Assembly: GCF_014204895.1 (NCBI RefSeq)
Contig: NZ_JACHMF010000001.1
Span: forward strand, 1,488,001 to 1,552,000
DNA: 64,000 nucleotides
DNA from: Paractinoplanes abujensis
Lineage (GTDB): Bacteria > Actinomycetota > Actinomycetes > Mycobacteriales > Micromonosporaceae
Direction of reading: 5' to 3'
This document shows, in pieces, positions 1 through 8,068 of the stretch (position 1 is the stretch's first letter; each line of letters opens with the position of its first letter). The notes beneath the pieces are model-generated. The model was not told where the DNA came from. It ran no database searches and saw only the letters and a program-made list of their open reading frames with translations. Both the position numbers and the translations under genes were made by a program.

Positions 1-394
1 GCCCGATGGTGCGCCACAGGTCGAACAGCGGGGTGGCGATCGCGATGACCGGGAAGACCGTGATGGCCAGGGCCACCCCGAGCACCAGCCGCTTGCCCGG
101 GAAGTCCAGCCGTGAGATCGCGTACGCGGCCAGAGTGGCCAGGACGACCGAGATCGTGGTGGCGATCAGCGACATGCCGACCGAGTTGCGCAGCGCCGTG
201 GTGAACAGGTCGGAGGCGAAGACCGTCCGGTAGTTCTCCCAGCTCCACGTGCTCGGCAGGAACGACTTGTTGGTGATGTCGTCGCCCTCCTTGAACGAGA
301 GCGAGATGATCCAGAGCACCGGGATGATCGCGTACGCGATGATCAGGATCGCGCCGGCGATCCAGAACGCCTGGGTCCTGCGGCTGACCTTCAC
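1..394 (-). CDS. Sugar ABC transporter permease, SugB/MalG type (partial)
   Basis: Inner-membrane permease half of a carbohydrate importer. Only the first 131 codons are present; the gene runs off the left edge. The GTG start at 394 overlaps the stop of the upstream permease by 4 bp (GTGA), the usual sign of translational coupling. The visible part has a first membrane helix near residues 11-32, a periplasmic stretch and a second helix near 70-95 followed by a third. From memory it resembles mycobacterial SugB of the LpqY-SugABC trehalose importer more than generic MalG. The substrate is inferred. No ATPase gene is visible; in many actinomycetes a shared MsiK/SugC-type ATPase serves such importers. 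Confidence 0.9.
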   Translation of the reverse strand, partial: MKVSRRTQAFWIAGAILIIAYAIIPVLWIISLSFKEGDDITNKSFLPSTWSWENYRTVFASDLFTTALRNSVGMSLIATTISVVLATLAAYAISRLDFPGKRLVLGVALAITVFPVIAIATPLFDLWRTIG

Positions 395-1344
395 TTCTTG
401 TCCCCTCTCTGCTGGGACAGGTCGGTCTTGAAGACCTTGACGAACATCACCGCGATCAGCACCACGAGGACGGCCAGGATGACGCTGACGGCCGAGCCCA
501 GCCCGACCATGACGCGGCTGATCGTCTGGCGGTAGGCCAGGAACGACAGCGTCTCGGTGCCCTGGGCGCCGGCCGTCATGATGAAGATGCTGTCGAAGAT
601 CCGGAACGCGTCGAGCGTGCGGAACAGCAGCGCCACCATGATCGCGGCCTTCATGTTGGGCAGGATGACCCGTTTGACGCGCTGCCAGGCGGTGGCCCCG
701 TCGACCTTGGCCGCCTCCAGGTAGTCGTCGGGGATCTGGGCCAGGCCGGCCAGCAGCAGCAGCGACATGAACGGCGTGGTCTTCCAGATCTCGGCCACGC
801 ACACCGTGAACAGGGCCGACCAGGTGCCGCCGAACCAGTCGTACTCACCGAGCCCGAAGAGCCCGTTGACGAAGCCGTACGTGTTGCTGAACGCGTAGGC
901 CCAGGCGTACGCGGAGACGACGGTGATGATCCCGTACGGGATGAGGATCGCCGTACGCAACGCGGTGCGCAGATACAGCGCCCGGTGCATCACCATGGCC
1001 AGGCCGAACCCCAGCACCAGCTCGACCGACACGGTGACGATCGTGATCAGCGACGTGATGCCGAACTGCTGCCAGAACAGCCCGTCGCTCAGGATCGTCA
1101 GGTAGTTGCCCAGGAAGACGAACTCGCGGCCGGACGGGTCGGTGAGGCGGAAGTCGAACAGCGACAGCCAGATCGCGTTGAGGATCGGGTAGCCGGTGAC
1201 CGCGACCATCGCGATGAACGCCGGGCCGGCCAGCATCCACCCGAGGTTGCGTTCCTTGCGCGTACGGTCGGTCAGCCGGACTCGGCGGGCCGCGCGGGTC
1301 TCCTTCGGGGGCCGAGGAGGCGCGGCGGAGGTGGTTGTGCTCAT
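391..1344 (-). CDS. Sugar ABC transporter permease, SugA/MalF type
   Basis: 317-residue membrane permease that pairs with the downstream SugB-like protein to form the import channel. A long basic cytoplasmic N-terminus (residues 1-33) precedes six predicted helices. The EAA loop that contacts the ATPase is at about residues 210-230 (EAAKVDGATAWQRV). The stretch around residues 186-200 (EIWKTTPFMSLLLLAG) and the loop after the EAA motif closely recall SugA of the trehalose importer. The ATG start at 1344 has a GGGAGC ribosome site. It is 9 bp downstream of the binding-protein gene, so the three genes form an operon. Confidence 0.93.
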   Translation of the reverse strand: MSTTTSAAPPRPPKETRAARRVRLTDRTRKERNLGWMLAGPAFIAMVAVTGYPILNAIWLSLFDFRLTDPSGREFVFLGNYLTILSDGLFWQQFGITSLITIVTVSVELVLGFGLAMVMHRALYLRTALRTAILIPYGIITVVSAYAWAYAFSNTYGFVNGLFGLGEYDWFGGTWSALFTVCVAEIWKTTPFMSLLLLAGLAQIPDDYLEAAKVDGATAWQRVKRVILPNMKAAIMVALLFRTLDAFRIFDSIFIMTAGAQGTETLSFLAYRQTISRVMVGLGSAVSVILAVLVVLIAVMFVKVFKTDLSQQRGDKK

Positions 1345-1353
1345 GGCCGCTCC

Positions 1354-2646
1354 CTAGATCAGTCTCTTGTTGGACAGGACGTCCTGGAGAAGCTGGTTGG
1401 CCTCCCGCGGGGTGGAGCCGGGCGACAGCGCGTCCGGCGGGTGGAACGCGGTCTGGATCGAGCCGGTGACGTCGCCGTAATAGGGGCTGACCGGGCGGGG
1501 CGTGGCCGCGTCGAGGCCGGTGCGGATCTCGTCGGCCATCGGGAACTTCTGGCGGATCTCGGGGTCGTCGAAGATCGCGCCCAGGGCGGCCGGGTTACCC
1601 GCCTTGATCATGAACTCTTTCTGGCTCTGCGCCGAGACGAGGCAGCGGATGGCCTCCACCGCCAGGTCCTGCTTGCGGCTGAACGAGCTGACCGACAGGC
1701 CCAGCCCGCCCGACGGCGCCGCGCTCTCGGTGCCCGCCTCGACCCGCGGGTAGGCGGCCCAGCCGACGTCGTCCTTGAAGTTCGCCGGGAGCGTGCCCTC
1801 CTCGATCGCCGAGTCGAAGGCGGCCCACACGTACGGCCAGTTGACCATGTAGCCGCCGTTGCCGGCCTGGAACGCGGCCCGCGAGTCCTCCTCACCGGCG
1901 GTGCTGAACCCGGCCGGCGCGGCGGGGGAGACCGCGAGGTCGTGCATGATCCGGGCGGCCGCGGCCCCGGCCGGGGTGTCGAGCCCGCCCTTGACCTCGT
2001 TGGCCGGCAGGTTCTCGGAGCCGGACTGCAGGATCGAGCCGCCGCTGGACGACACCAGCGCGTTGACCCAGACCATCAGGCTCTCGTTGCGCCGGCCCTG
2101 CGCGGCCAGGGTGACCCCGGCCCGGGTCGCACCCTTGATCAGCTGGTCCCAGGTGACCGGGCCCCGGGACGGGTCGACACCCGCCTTGGCCAGCACCGAC
2201 TTGCGATACCAGAGCAGCTGGGTGTTGCCGTAGAGCGGCGCCGAGTAGAGCGTGTCGCGGAACGTGGACTGCAGCAGCGGACCCTCGAGCACGCCCTCGG
2301 AGAACTCTTGCCGCTCGCTGCCGGTGAACGGGCGCAGGAACTCGGCGTTGGCGAACTCGGCCATGAACGGCGGGTCGACGCTCACGATGTCCATCGAGCG
2401 GTCCTCGGCGGCCAGCCGGCGCAGCAGTTGCTCCCGGCCGCCGGCGGCGGTGTTGGGCAGCCGCTGGATGTTGAACGAGTAGGCGCCGCCGGACTCGGAC
2501 GCGCAGCGGGTGGCCACGTCCTCCTGGGCGGCATCGGCGATGTAGTAGGTCAGGGTCGTCGATCCGCCGTCGCCGCCACCGCACCCGGACAGGCCGGCGG
2601 CGAGCAGCACGAGGGCGGAGCTGGCTACACATGTCTTTCGGAACAC
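1354..2646 (-). CDS. Extracellular sugar-binding lipoprotein, LpqY-like
   Basis: 430-residue solute-binding lipoprotein of family 1, the substrate receptor of the adjacent importer. The signal peptide ends in a lipobox LSGC with the lipidated Cys at residue 22. Motifs NTQLLWYR in the middle and VNWPYVWAAF further on match what I remember of LpqY, the trehalose receptor of mycobacteria, so trehalose or a related disaccharide is the best guess. The GTG start at 2646 is fixed by an ideal AAAGGAGG ribosome site (2651-2658 on the opposite strand). First gene of the operon and divergent from the LacI regulator. Confidence 0.92.
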   Translation of the reverse strand: MFRKTCVASSALVLLAAGLSGCGGGDGGSTTLTYYIADAAQEDVATRCASESGGAYSFNIQRLPNTAAGGREQLLRRLAAEDRSMDIVSVDPPFMAEFANAEFLRPFTGSERQEFSEGVLEGPLLQSTFRDTLYSAPLYGNTQLLWYRKSVLAKAGVDPSRGPVTWDQLIKGATRAGVTLAAQGRRNESLMVWVNALVSSSGGSILQSGSENLPANEVKGGLDTPAGAAAARIMHDLAVSPAAPAGFSTAGEEDSRAAFQAGNGGYMVNWPYVWAAFDSAIEEGTLPANFKDDVGWAAYPRVEAGTESAAPSGGLGLSVSSFSRKQDLAVEAIRCLVSAQSQKEFMIKAGNPAALGAIFDDPEIRQKFPMADEIRTGLDAATPRPVSPYYGDVTGSIQTAFHPPDALSPGSTPREANQLLQDVLSNKRLI

Positions 2647-2658
2647 GGCGCCTCCTTT

Positions 2659-2670
2659 GGAACCGCTTGC
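2659..2670. promoter_or_regulatory. Putative LacI-family operator 1
   Basis: GGAACCGCTTGC, a LacI-type near-palindrome around a central CG. It lies immediately upstream of the ribosome site of the binding-protein gene. With the following shared CAGAC it matches operator 2 at 14 of 16 bases, in the same orientation. Position suggests repression of the importer. Confidence 0.5.
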
Positions 2671-2736
2671 AGACTTAACCCTGTTTGTGATCTGCGTCTC
2701 ATGTCAACAGTCACAATGTGCACGCTCTGCGTGTTC

Positions 2737-2748
2737 GGAAACGCTTCC
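2737..2748. promoter_or_regulatory. Putative LacI-family operator 2
   Basis: GGAAACGCTTCC, close to the classic LacI/GalR palindrome with a central CG. It sits 78 bp from operator 1 and just upstream of the lacI-type gene, where a TACGCT -10-like hexamer (2758-2763) would place transcription near the GTG start. Likely autoregulation. Confidence 0.55.
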
Positions 2749-2770
2749 AGACGTTGCTACGCTCATCTCT

Positions 2771-3823
2771 GTGCCGCCCCACACGAGGGTCAACATGGCC
2801 GATGTCGCGCGCCGCGCCGGCGTGTCGATGGCGACCGCCTCCCGCGCGCTGAGCAACCACCCGCACGTCGCCGAGGAGACCCGGGCCCGGGTGCTGGCCG
2901 CCGCCGAGCAGCTGTCCTACGTGATCTCTCCCGAGGCCTCGCGGCTGGCCGGCGGGGCCACCGACCGCGTCGCGGTGGTCGTGCCGCACATCTCCCGCTG
3001 GTTCTTCGCGACGCTGCTGGAGGGTCTCGAGTCGGTGCTGCGCGACGCCGACCTGGACGTGCTGCTCTACCACGTCGGCGACGCGGCCGACCGGCGCGAC
3101 TTCTTCCAGCGGCTGCCCGCCCGGCGCAAGGTCGACGCCGTGGTGGTGCTGGGCATGCCGATCGCCGGCGGCGAGCGCGACCGGCTGGAGTCGATGGGCG
3201 TGCACATCGTCGCGGCCGGCGGCCAGGTCGAGCACTACCCGTCGGTTTCGATCGACGACGCGGCCGCCGGTCGCCAGGCCGTCGACCATCTGCTCTTCCT
3301 GGGCCACCGGCGGATCGGCATGATCGCCGCGATCGACCCGATCGAGCCCGGCTGGCCGGCCGGCCCCGGCCGGGCCCGGGCCTACCACGAGGCGCTGATC
3401 GAGGCCGGCCTGCCCGTCGAGCCGGGCCTGGTGGTCACCGTGCCGTGGGGCGGTCTCAGCGGCGCCGACGCCATGGCCCAGCTGCTCAGCCTGCGCGAGC
3501 CGCCGACGGCCGTCTACGCCCACTCCGACGAGGTGGCGCTGGGTGCGATGCGCACGCTGCGGCGCACCGGGCTGCGGATCCCGGAGGACATCTCGGTGGT
3601 GGGCATCGACGACCACCCGATGGCCGAGCTGGCCGACCTGACGACGGTGGCCCAGCCCGTACGGGAGCAGGGGGTGGCGGCCGGGAAAATGGTGCTCTCG
3701 CTGCTCGCGGGCGCGGCCGCGCCGGGTGCCGTGGTGCCGACCCGTCTGGTCGTGCGGGGCTCTACCGCCCCGCCGGGCAGCTCGCCGGCTCGGTCAGCGG
3801 CTCCGCGCCGAGGGCGTCGATGA
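2771..3823 (+). CDS. LacI-family transcriptional regulator
   Basis: 350-residue repressor with an N-terminal LacI helix-turn-helix (residues about 8-30, MADVARRAGVSMATASRAL) and a periplasmic-binding-protein-like effector domain. I chose GTG 2771 because family members begin a few residues before the HTH; an upstream extension to 2657 would add an unlikely hydrophobic, Cys-rich leader overlapping the operator. The message may be leaderless. Divergent from the LpqY-like importer genes, so it very probably controls them. Its 3' end overlaps the convergent lipase gene by 62 bp, which is unusually long; the last 20 or so residues look low-complexity and may be a read-on tail. Confidence 0.92.
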   Translation: MPPHTRVNMADVARRAGVSMATASRALSNHPHVAEETRARVLAAAEQLSYVISPEASRLAGGATDRVAVVVPHISRWFFATLLEGLESVLRDADLDVLLYHVGDAADRRDFFQRLPARRKVDAVVVLGMPIAGGERDRLESMGVHIVAAGGQVEHYPSVSIDDAAAGRQAVDHLLFLGHRRIGMIAAIDPIEPGWPAGPGRARAYHEALIEAGLPVEPGLVVTVPWGGLSGADAMAQLLSLREPPTAVYAHSDEVALGAMRTLRRTGLRIPEDISVVGIDDHPMAELADLTTVAQPVREQGVAAGKMVLSLLAGAAAPGAVVPTRLVVRGSTAPPGSSPARSAAPRRGRR

Positions 3824-4544
3824 CCAGCGCGGTCACGTACGGGTCGGTCGGCAGCCCGCTGTGGGTCGTGCGGGCGGCCGGGCAGAGCGACTGCAGCGGC
3901 AGGTTGATCGCGCCGTCCAGCTCGGCCGAGTCGGGTGGCTGCACGGTCTCGTCGTTCGTGGTCCAGATCGACAGCCAGGGCAGCCCCGCGGGCAGCCGTT
4001 CGTCGATGCTGTCGAGCAGGTCGCTGCCCGGCACCAGCTCCTGACAGGCCTGCGGGCACTGGGCGCGGGCGAAGGACGCGCCCAGCCCGGCCAGCTTCGT
4101 GCCGTGCAGGGGCGAGCCCAGCGACACCACCCGACGGGCCTTCTCGGCGCCGCGGTGCTCGGAGACCCAGAGCCGGGTGACGACCCCGCCCGCCGAGTAG
4201 CCGACCACGTCGACGCTGGACGCTCCCGCCGTGAGCGCGTCGGTGACCTCGGCGTCGAGCAGATCGGCCTGGTCCTCCAGCGCTCCGGTGCCGTCACCGG
4301 GCAGGGTCAGGACCTTGGCCGTACGCCCCTCGGCGGTCAGCCGCCCGGCCAGTTCGGTCAGGGCCGTGCGGTTGCCCCCGTACCCGGGAACGAGCAAGAT
4401 CGGGCCGGGCCGGGCCTGATCGGGTCGAGGCCCGTCGTCCCCGGCGTCGTCGAACACCCGCACGCCGATCAGCACGAGCAGCCCCACGGCCACCATCCCG
4501 GCCCCGCCGAGCAGCCACCACCGCACGAGGTCATCATGCCGCAC
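3762..4544 (-). CDS. Secreted or membrane-anchored alpha/beta-hydrolase (lipase/esterase)
   Basis: About 260 residues. One N-terminal hydrophobic helix (residues about 10-27) acts as a signal anchor. An alpha/beta-hydrolase fold follows, with an oxyanion segment LVPGYGGN and nucleophile elbow GYSAGG (Ser). This pattern, with paired cysteines later in the chain, fits the lipase class 2/EstA triacylglycerol lipase group. Expected role: hydrolysis of ester lipids outside the membrane. The start is GTG 4544 or GTG 4526. Its stop lies inside the end of the convergent LacI gene. Confidence 0.82.
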   Translation of the reverse strand: MRHDDLVRWWLLGGAGMVAVGLLVLIGVRVFDDAGDDGPRPDQARPGPILLVPGYGGNRTALTELAGRLTAEGRTAKVLTLPGDGTGALEDQADLLDAEVTDALTAGASSVDVVGYSAGGVVTRLWVSEHRGAEKARRVVSLGSPLHGTKLAGLGASFARAQCPQACQELVPGSDLLDSIDERLPAGLPWLSIWTTNDETVQPPDSAELDGAINLPLQSLCPAARTTHSGLPTDPYVTALVIDALGAEPLTEPASCPAGR

Positions 4545-4667
4545 CGACGCCGCCCGCTCAGCCGAAACTCTCGATGATCGTGCATCTCGTCGACCAGGGC
4601 AATCGTTTGAAGATCGGACGACCGGTGAAACGTTATTACCGGGGATCGAACCCGGGAGGGGATAGCG

Positions 4668-5627
4668 ATGCCGGACTGTCCGGTGCGCAGCGAGGTAAGG
4701 ACGACCGACCAGGACGCGGCCGTGGCGGCGATGATGCGGATCGCCGCGCACCGGGCCCGCATCCGCGTCCCCGACCCCGGAGCCGTGGCCTTCGAGGTGC
4801 TCTCGGCCGCCCTGCCGGACTGGGGCACCGATCGGGTCACCTTCTCCGGCGTGCGCTACGGCTCGGCTGTGGAGCCGTCCTCGTCGCTGATCGCGGGTGT
4901 CTGGAGCGGCGGGCACGGTGTGCTCCGGATGGGCGCCGAGGCGATCGCGATGGGCTCCGGTGACGGCTTCGTCTATCCGATCGGCCGGATCCTGCACCTC
5001 GACAACGTCGACCCGGACAAGACCCTCGTCCGTCTCCCGCCCGCCTACGTGGCCGGCATCGCCGAGGAGCTGACCGGGCTGCCCGGCGGCGAACTGCACT
5101 TCCTGTCCGCCCGCCCGCTGACCGCGAGCAAACGGGCCAACTGGTCGGCCACCGTCGACTTCCTGGCCGACCACCTGCACGACCCCGCCCGGACGATCCC
5201 GCCGCTGCTGGCGGCGCAGCTGATGCGGCTGGCCGCGACCGCGATGCTGCGGGTGTTCCCGAACACCACCATGACCGTGGCCCGGGTGCCGTCGGCCGGC
5301 CGCGCCGATCCGGTGGTCGTGCGCCGGGCCGCCGAGTTCATGGACGGCAACGCGGAACGCCCGCTGACCCTCATGGAGATCGCCGAGGCGGCTCAGGTCG
5401 GCCCGCGGGCGCTACAGGCCGCCTTCCGCCGCCACTCCACGCTCACGCCGCTGGGCTACCTGCGCCGGGTCCGGCTCGAACGGGCCCGCGCCGACCTGCG
5501 GGCGGCCCGCCCCGGCGACGGTGCCACGGTGACCACGGTCGCCGAGCGCTGGGGCTTTCACCACCCCGGCCGGTTCGCGGCGGCCTACCGCGACGCGTTC
5601 GGCGAGTCACCCCGGCTGGGGAACTGA
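4668..5627 (+). CDS. AraC-family transcriptional regulator
   Basis: 319 residues. The C-terminal about 100 residues form the double helix-turn-helix of AraC/XylS proteins: first HTH near LTLMEIAEAAQVGPRALQAA and the second near the end (VAERWGFHHPGRFAAAYRDA, then FGESP). The N-terminal part resembles the AraC-binding-like sensory domain of actinobacterial stress or catabolic regulators, but I cannot name its ligand. The ATG start has a good GGAGGGG ribosome site 6 bp upstream. It stands alone between two oppositely oriented genes; its target is not evident. Confidence 0.9.
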   Translation: MPDCPVRSEVRTTDQDAAVAAMMRIAAHRARIRVPDPGAVAFEVLSAALPDWGTDRVTFSGVRYGSAVEPSSSLIAGVWSGGHGVLRMGAEAIAMGSGDGFVYPIGRILHLDNVDPDKTLVRLPPAYVAGIAEELTGLPGGELHFLSARPLTASKRANWSATVDFLADHLHDPARTIPPLLAAQLMRLAATAMLRVFPNTTMTVARVPSAGRADPVVVRRAAEFMDGNAERPLTLMEIAEAAQVGPRALQAAFRRHSTLTPLGYLRRVRLERARADLRAARPGDGATVTTVAERWGFHHPGRFAAAYRDAFGESPRLGN

Positions 5628-5636
5628 GCGCACCCG

Positions 5637-6590
5637 TCAGGGCAGCAACTGCTCGATCGCCGGGGCCTTCTTGAAGATGCCGTCCCGCTCGCCCAGGGCC
5701 GCCACCCGCGCGATCGAATTGCGGTTGATGTCCTCGGGCCACGTGGGCAGGATCATCGCGATCCGCACGGTGTCGTTGATCTGGGTGTAGGTGCCCACGA
5801 TGTCGCGCACCTCCCCGGGGTGCGCCGCGGCGTAGCGCAGCGACTCCCGGATCGCCTCGGTGAAGTCGGCGACCAGCTTGGACTTCGCCGTGACGGTGCC
5901 CTGGCTGGTGAAGTAGAGGGCCACGGTCAGGTCGGGCGCGGTGTCCACGAAGTTCGACGCCAGCACCCGCCCGCCCTGGGTGAGCACGGCGCTCAGCGTG
6001 GGCTCGACGACCCAGGCCGCGTCCACCTTGCCGCTCTGCAGCGCCCCCGGCATGTCGGGGAACGGCATCGCCGTGAACCGCAGGTTGTCGGCCTTGCCGC
6101 CCGCCCGGCGCACCGACTGCCGGACGGTCGTGTCGCCCAGGTTCTTCAGTGTGTTGACCGCGATGCTCTTGCCGCCGAGCTCACGGGCCGAGCGAATCGG
6201 GCTGTTGTCGCCGACCACGATGGCCGAGAAGTCGCGGCCGGGCCGGCCGTTGGAGGAGACGCCCGCCGCCACGGCCTTGAGCGGCGCCCCACCCGACTGG
6301 GCGGCCAGCAACGAGGTCACGTTGCTGAAGCCGAACTGGTATTTGCCGCCGAGCACGCCCTCGACGATGGGGGCGCCGCCCTGCTCGGGCGAGAGCTTCA
6401 GGTCGATGCCGCGCCGGGCGAAGAAACCCTTGTGCTTGCCCAGATATATGGGCGCCACGTCGATGATCGGGATCACCCCGACGGTGACCTTCGTGGTCGC
6501 GCCGGCCCCGGCCGCCTCGTCGTCCTTGTCGGTGCAGGCCGCCGTGCTGATCAGCAGGACGACGGCGGTGGCGGCCAGGATCCGGCGCAT
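5637..6590 (-). CDS. ABC transporter substrate-binding lipoprotein, NMT1/SsuA type
   Basis: 317 residues with a lipoprotein signal (STAAC, Cys 19). It is followed by the periplasmic-binding fold of the nitrate/sulfonate/thiamine-precursor group. Typical features are the IIDVAPIYLGKHKGFFARRG start and the middle GGKSIAVNTLKN segment. Family members bind alkanesulfonates, taurine, nitrate or pyrimidine precursors; nothing here decides which. No permease or ATPase gene lies beside it, which is unusual, so it is an orphan receptor or works with a transporter elsewhere. Confidence 0.87.
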   Translation of the reverse strand: MRRILAATAVVLLISTAACTDKDDEAAGAGATTKVTVGVIPIIDVAPIYLGKHKGFFARRGIDLKLSPEQGGAPIVEGVLGGKYQFGFSNVTSLLAAQSGGAPLKAVAAGVSSNGRPGRDFSAIVVGDNSPIRSARELGGKSIAVNTLKNLGDTTVRQSVRRAGGKADNLRFTAMPFPDMPGALQSGKVDAAWVVEPTLSAVLTQGGRVLASNFVDTAPDLTVALYFTSQGTVTAKSKLVADFTEAIRESLRYAAAHPGEVRDIVGTYTQINDTVRIAMILPTWPEDINRNSIARVAALGERDGIFKKAPAIEQLLP

Positions 6591-6707
6591 GGTGTGCTCC
6601 TCGGGCTACGCGGCGCGATGGCCGCCCGCGAAAAGTACACGATCAATCGCGCTCCGGGGTCGGGCGTAAAGGGAAATTTGAATGTCTGCCCGGAGGTCCC
6701 GCCGGAT

Positions 6708-7166
6708 TCAGGGCGCGCGCAGCGCATCGAGGTGGCTCCGGACGGCCTCGGGTGAGGACGAGCCGGAGGCGTACGCGTCGACCTCGGACTCGGCCGCGGA
6801 GAGCCTGTCCCGTACGCCCTCCGCGTCGCCCGCGCCCGGCAGGCTGAACCGCAGCCGCCAGCCGGCCAGCTCGAGCTTGGACGCGTGCACCAGCAACCGG
6901 CCCTGGGCCGTGGGCGCGTCGGCGGCGTGGGCCAGCTCGCGGTCGAGCTCGTCGAGCCCGCGGTCGAGACTGGTCACATAGGAGGCCCAGTCTGTGTTGT
7001 CGACCCGGCCGCAGGTGGTGTGGGCCTGCTCCAGCCCGGCCCGCAGGCGGTCGAACGAGAAGTGGATGGCGTCGGCGAAGCCGCCGTGGCGGGTGGCCGC
7101 GTTCTGCTCCGCGTTGGTCACGCGGCGGCGGACGTCGGAAACCCGCTCTTCGGTCAAGGTCGTCAC
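6708..7166 (-). CDS. Hypothetical helical protein
   Basis: 152 residues, soluble, no signal peptide or membrane segment. Mostly alpha-helical and rich in Ala, Arg, Asp and Glu, with heptad-like stretches (VSDVRRRVTNAEQNAATRHG). I do not recognise a family. It lies upstream of the SBP-type lipoprotein gene on the same strand but is 117 bp from it. The reading frame shows normal high third-position GC, supporting it as a real gene. Confidence 0.7.
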   Translation of the reverse strand: MTTLTEERVSDVRRRVTNAEQNAATRHGGFADAIHFSFDRLRAGLEQAHTTCGRVDNTDWASYVTSLDRGLDELDRELAHAADAPTAQGRLLVHASKLELAGWRLRFSLPGAGDAEGVRDRLSAAESEVDAYASGSSSPEAVRSHLDALRAP

Positions 7167-7217
7167 CGGGCCGACTCTAGGTTCATTCGGCGGCGGTCCG
7201 GCAACCGGCAGGTGAAC

Positions 7218-7937
7218 TCAGAGGGAGCCGGCCAGCTTGCGCAGGGCGTCGGCGGCGCCCGAGGTGATCGGGTCGCCGTGGCCGGGCAGGATCGCCTTGA
7301 TGTCGAGACCGGCCAGTTTCTTCACCGACGCGGCGGCCTCGGTCTCGTTCTCGGTGTACTGCGGGTCGGAGCCGGCCAGCCCGCTGTTGGTGTTGAGGGC
7401 GTCGCCCGCGACCAGCGTGCCGGTCGACGGGTCGAAGACGGAGATGTGCCCGGCGGTGTGGCCCGGCGTGCCGATGATCCGCAGGCCGAACACCTCGTCG
7501 CCGTCCTTGATGGCGGTCAGTTGCTTCTCCGCGACGACCTCGGCCAGATCGGCCTGACCGACGTAGATCTTGGCGTTGGGCGTCTCGGCGGACACGCCGG
7601 CCAGGCCGCCCGCGTGGTCCTCGTGCTTGTGGGTCAGGATCACGTGCCGGACGGCCGCGAAGCTGCTGCCGGCCGCGGTCAGCCCCTGCCCGATGGCGTC
7701 GGCCGAGCCGCCCGTGCCGAGGTCGACGACAGCCGCTTCGGTGCCGCGCACCAGCAGGTAGGCCGAGACGAAGTTGAGGTTGACCCGCTGCCAGCCGCCG
7801 GTGCCGGCGCTCGACGGAGCGGGGGCAGAGGCCGCGTTTTCCGGCGGTGTGTCCTCCGCCGAGGAACAGGCGTTGAGGATCGCCACGCCGAGAACTCCGG
7901 AGCCGGCCGTGAAAAGGAGCCTTCGGGTGAACCGCAT
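7218..7937 (-). CDS. Exported MBL-fold metallohydrolase (Tat lipoprotein)
   Basis: 239 residues. The N-terminus has a twin-arginine pattern (TRRLLF) and ends in a lipobox-like LNAC (Cys 24), so it is probably a Tat-exported lipoprotein. The metal-binding HxHxDH motif is clear (THKHEDHAGG), followed by GTPGHTAGH and later LPGHGDP ligands. It belongs with the glyoxalase II / flexible-substrate beta-lactamase-like hydrolases; the substrate is unknown. I start at ATG 7937, because the longer frame adds residues before the signal peptide. Confidence 0.88.
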   Translation of the reverse strand: MRFTRRLLFTAGSGVLGVAILNACSSAEDTPPENAASAPAPSSAGTGGWQRVNLNFVSAYLLVRGTEAAVVDLGTGGSADAIGQGLTAAGSSFAAVRHVILTHKHEDHAGGLAGVSAETPNAKIYVGQADLAEVVAEKQLTAIKDGDEVFGLRIIGTPGHTAGHISVFDPSTGTLVAGDALNTNSGLAGSDPQYTENETEAAASVKKLAGLDIKAILPGHGDPITSGAADALRKLAGSL

Positions 7938-8068
7938 ACCCGATGCTGGTCCGGTCCCGCCGATGATCGCCACCGGTTGCGCGCTTCGTATCCGATTCGA
8001 GTCCGTCCCGAGGGCTCTCAGGAACTTTCCAGGCTTTTCCCGCGGGGATCCGGGGTAAAGGTCCCGGC

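Noticed and set aside
985..4044. A 1019-codon open frame on the + strand across the importer and LacI genes
   Set aside because: It is antisense to three well-supported genes and its protein is Arg/Gly/Asp-rich filler. Long shadow frames are expected at this GC content.
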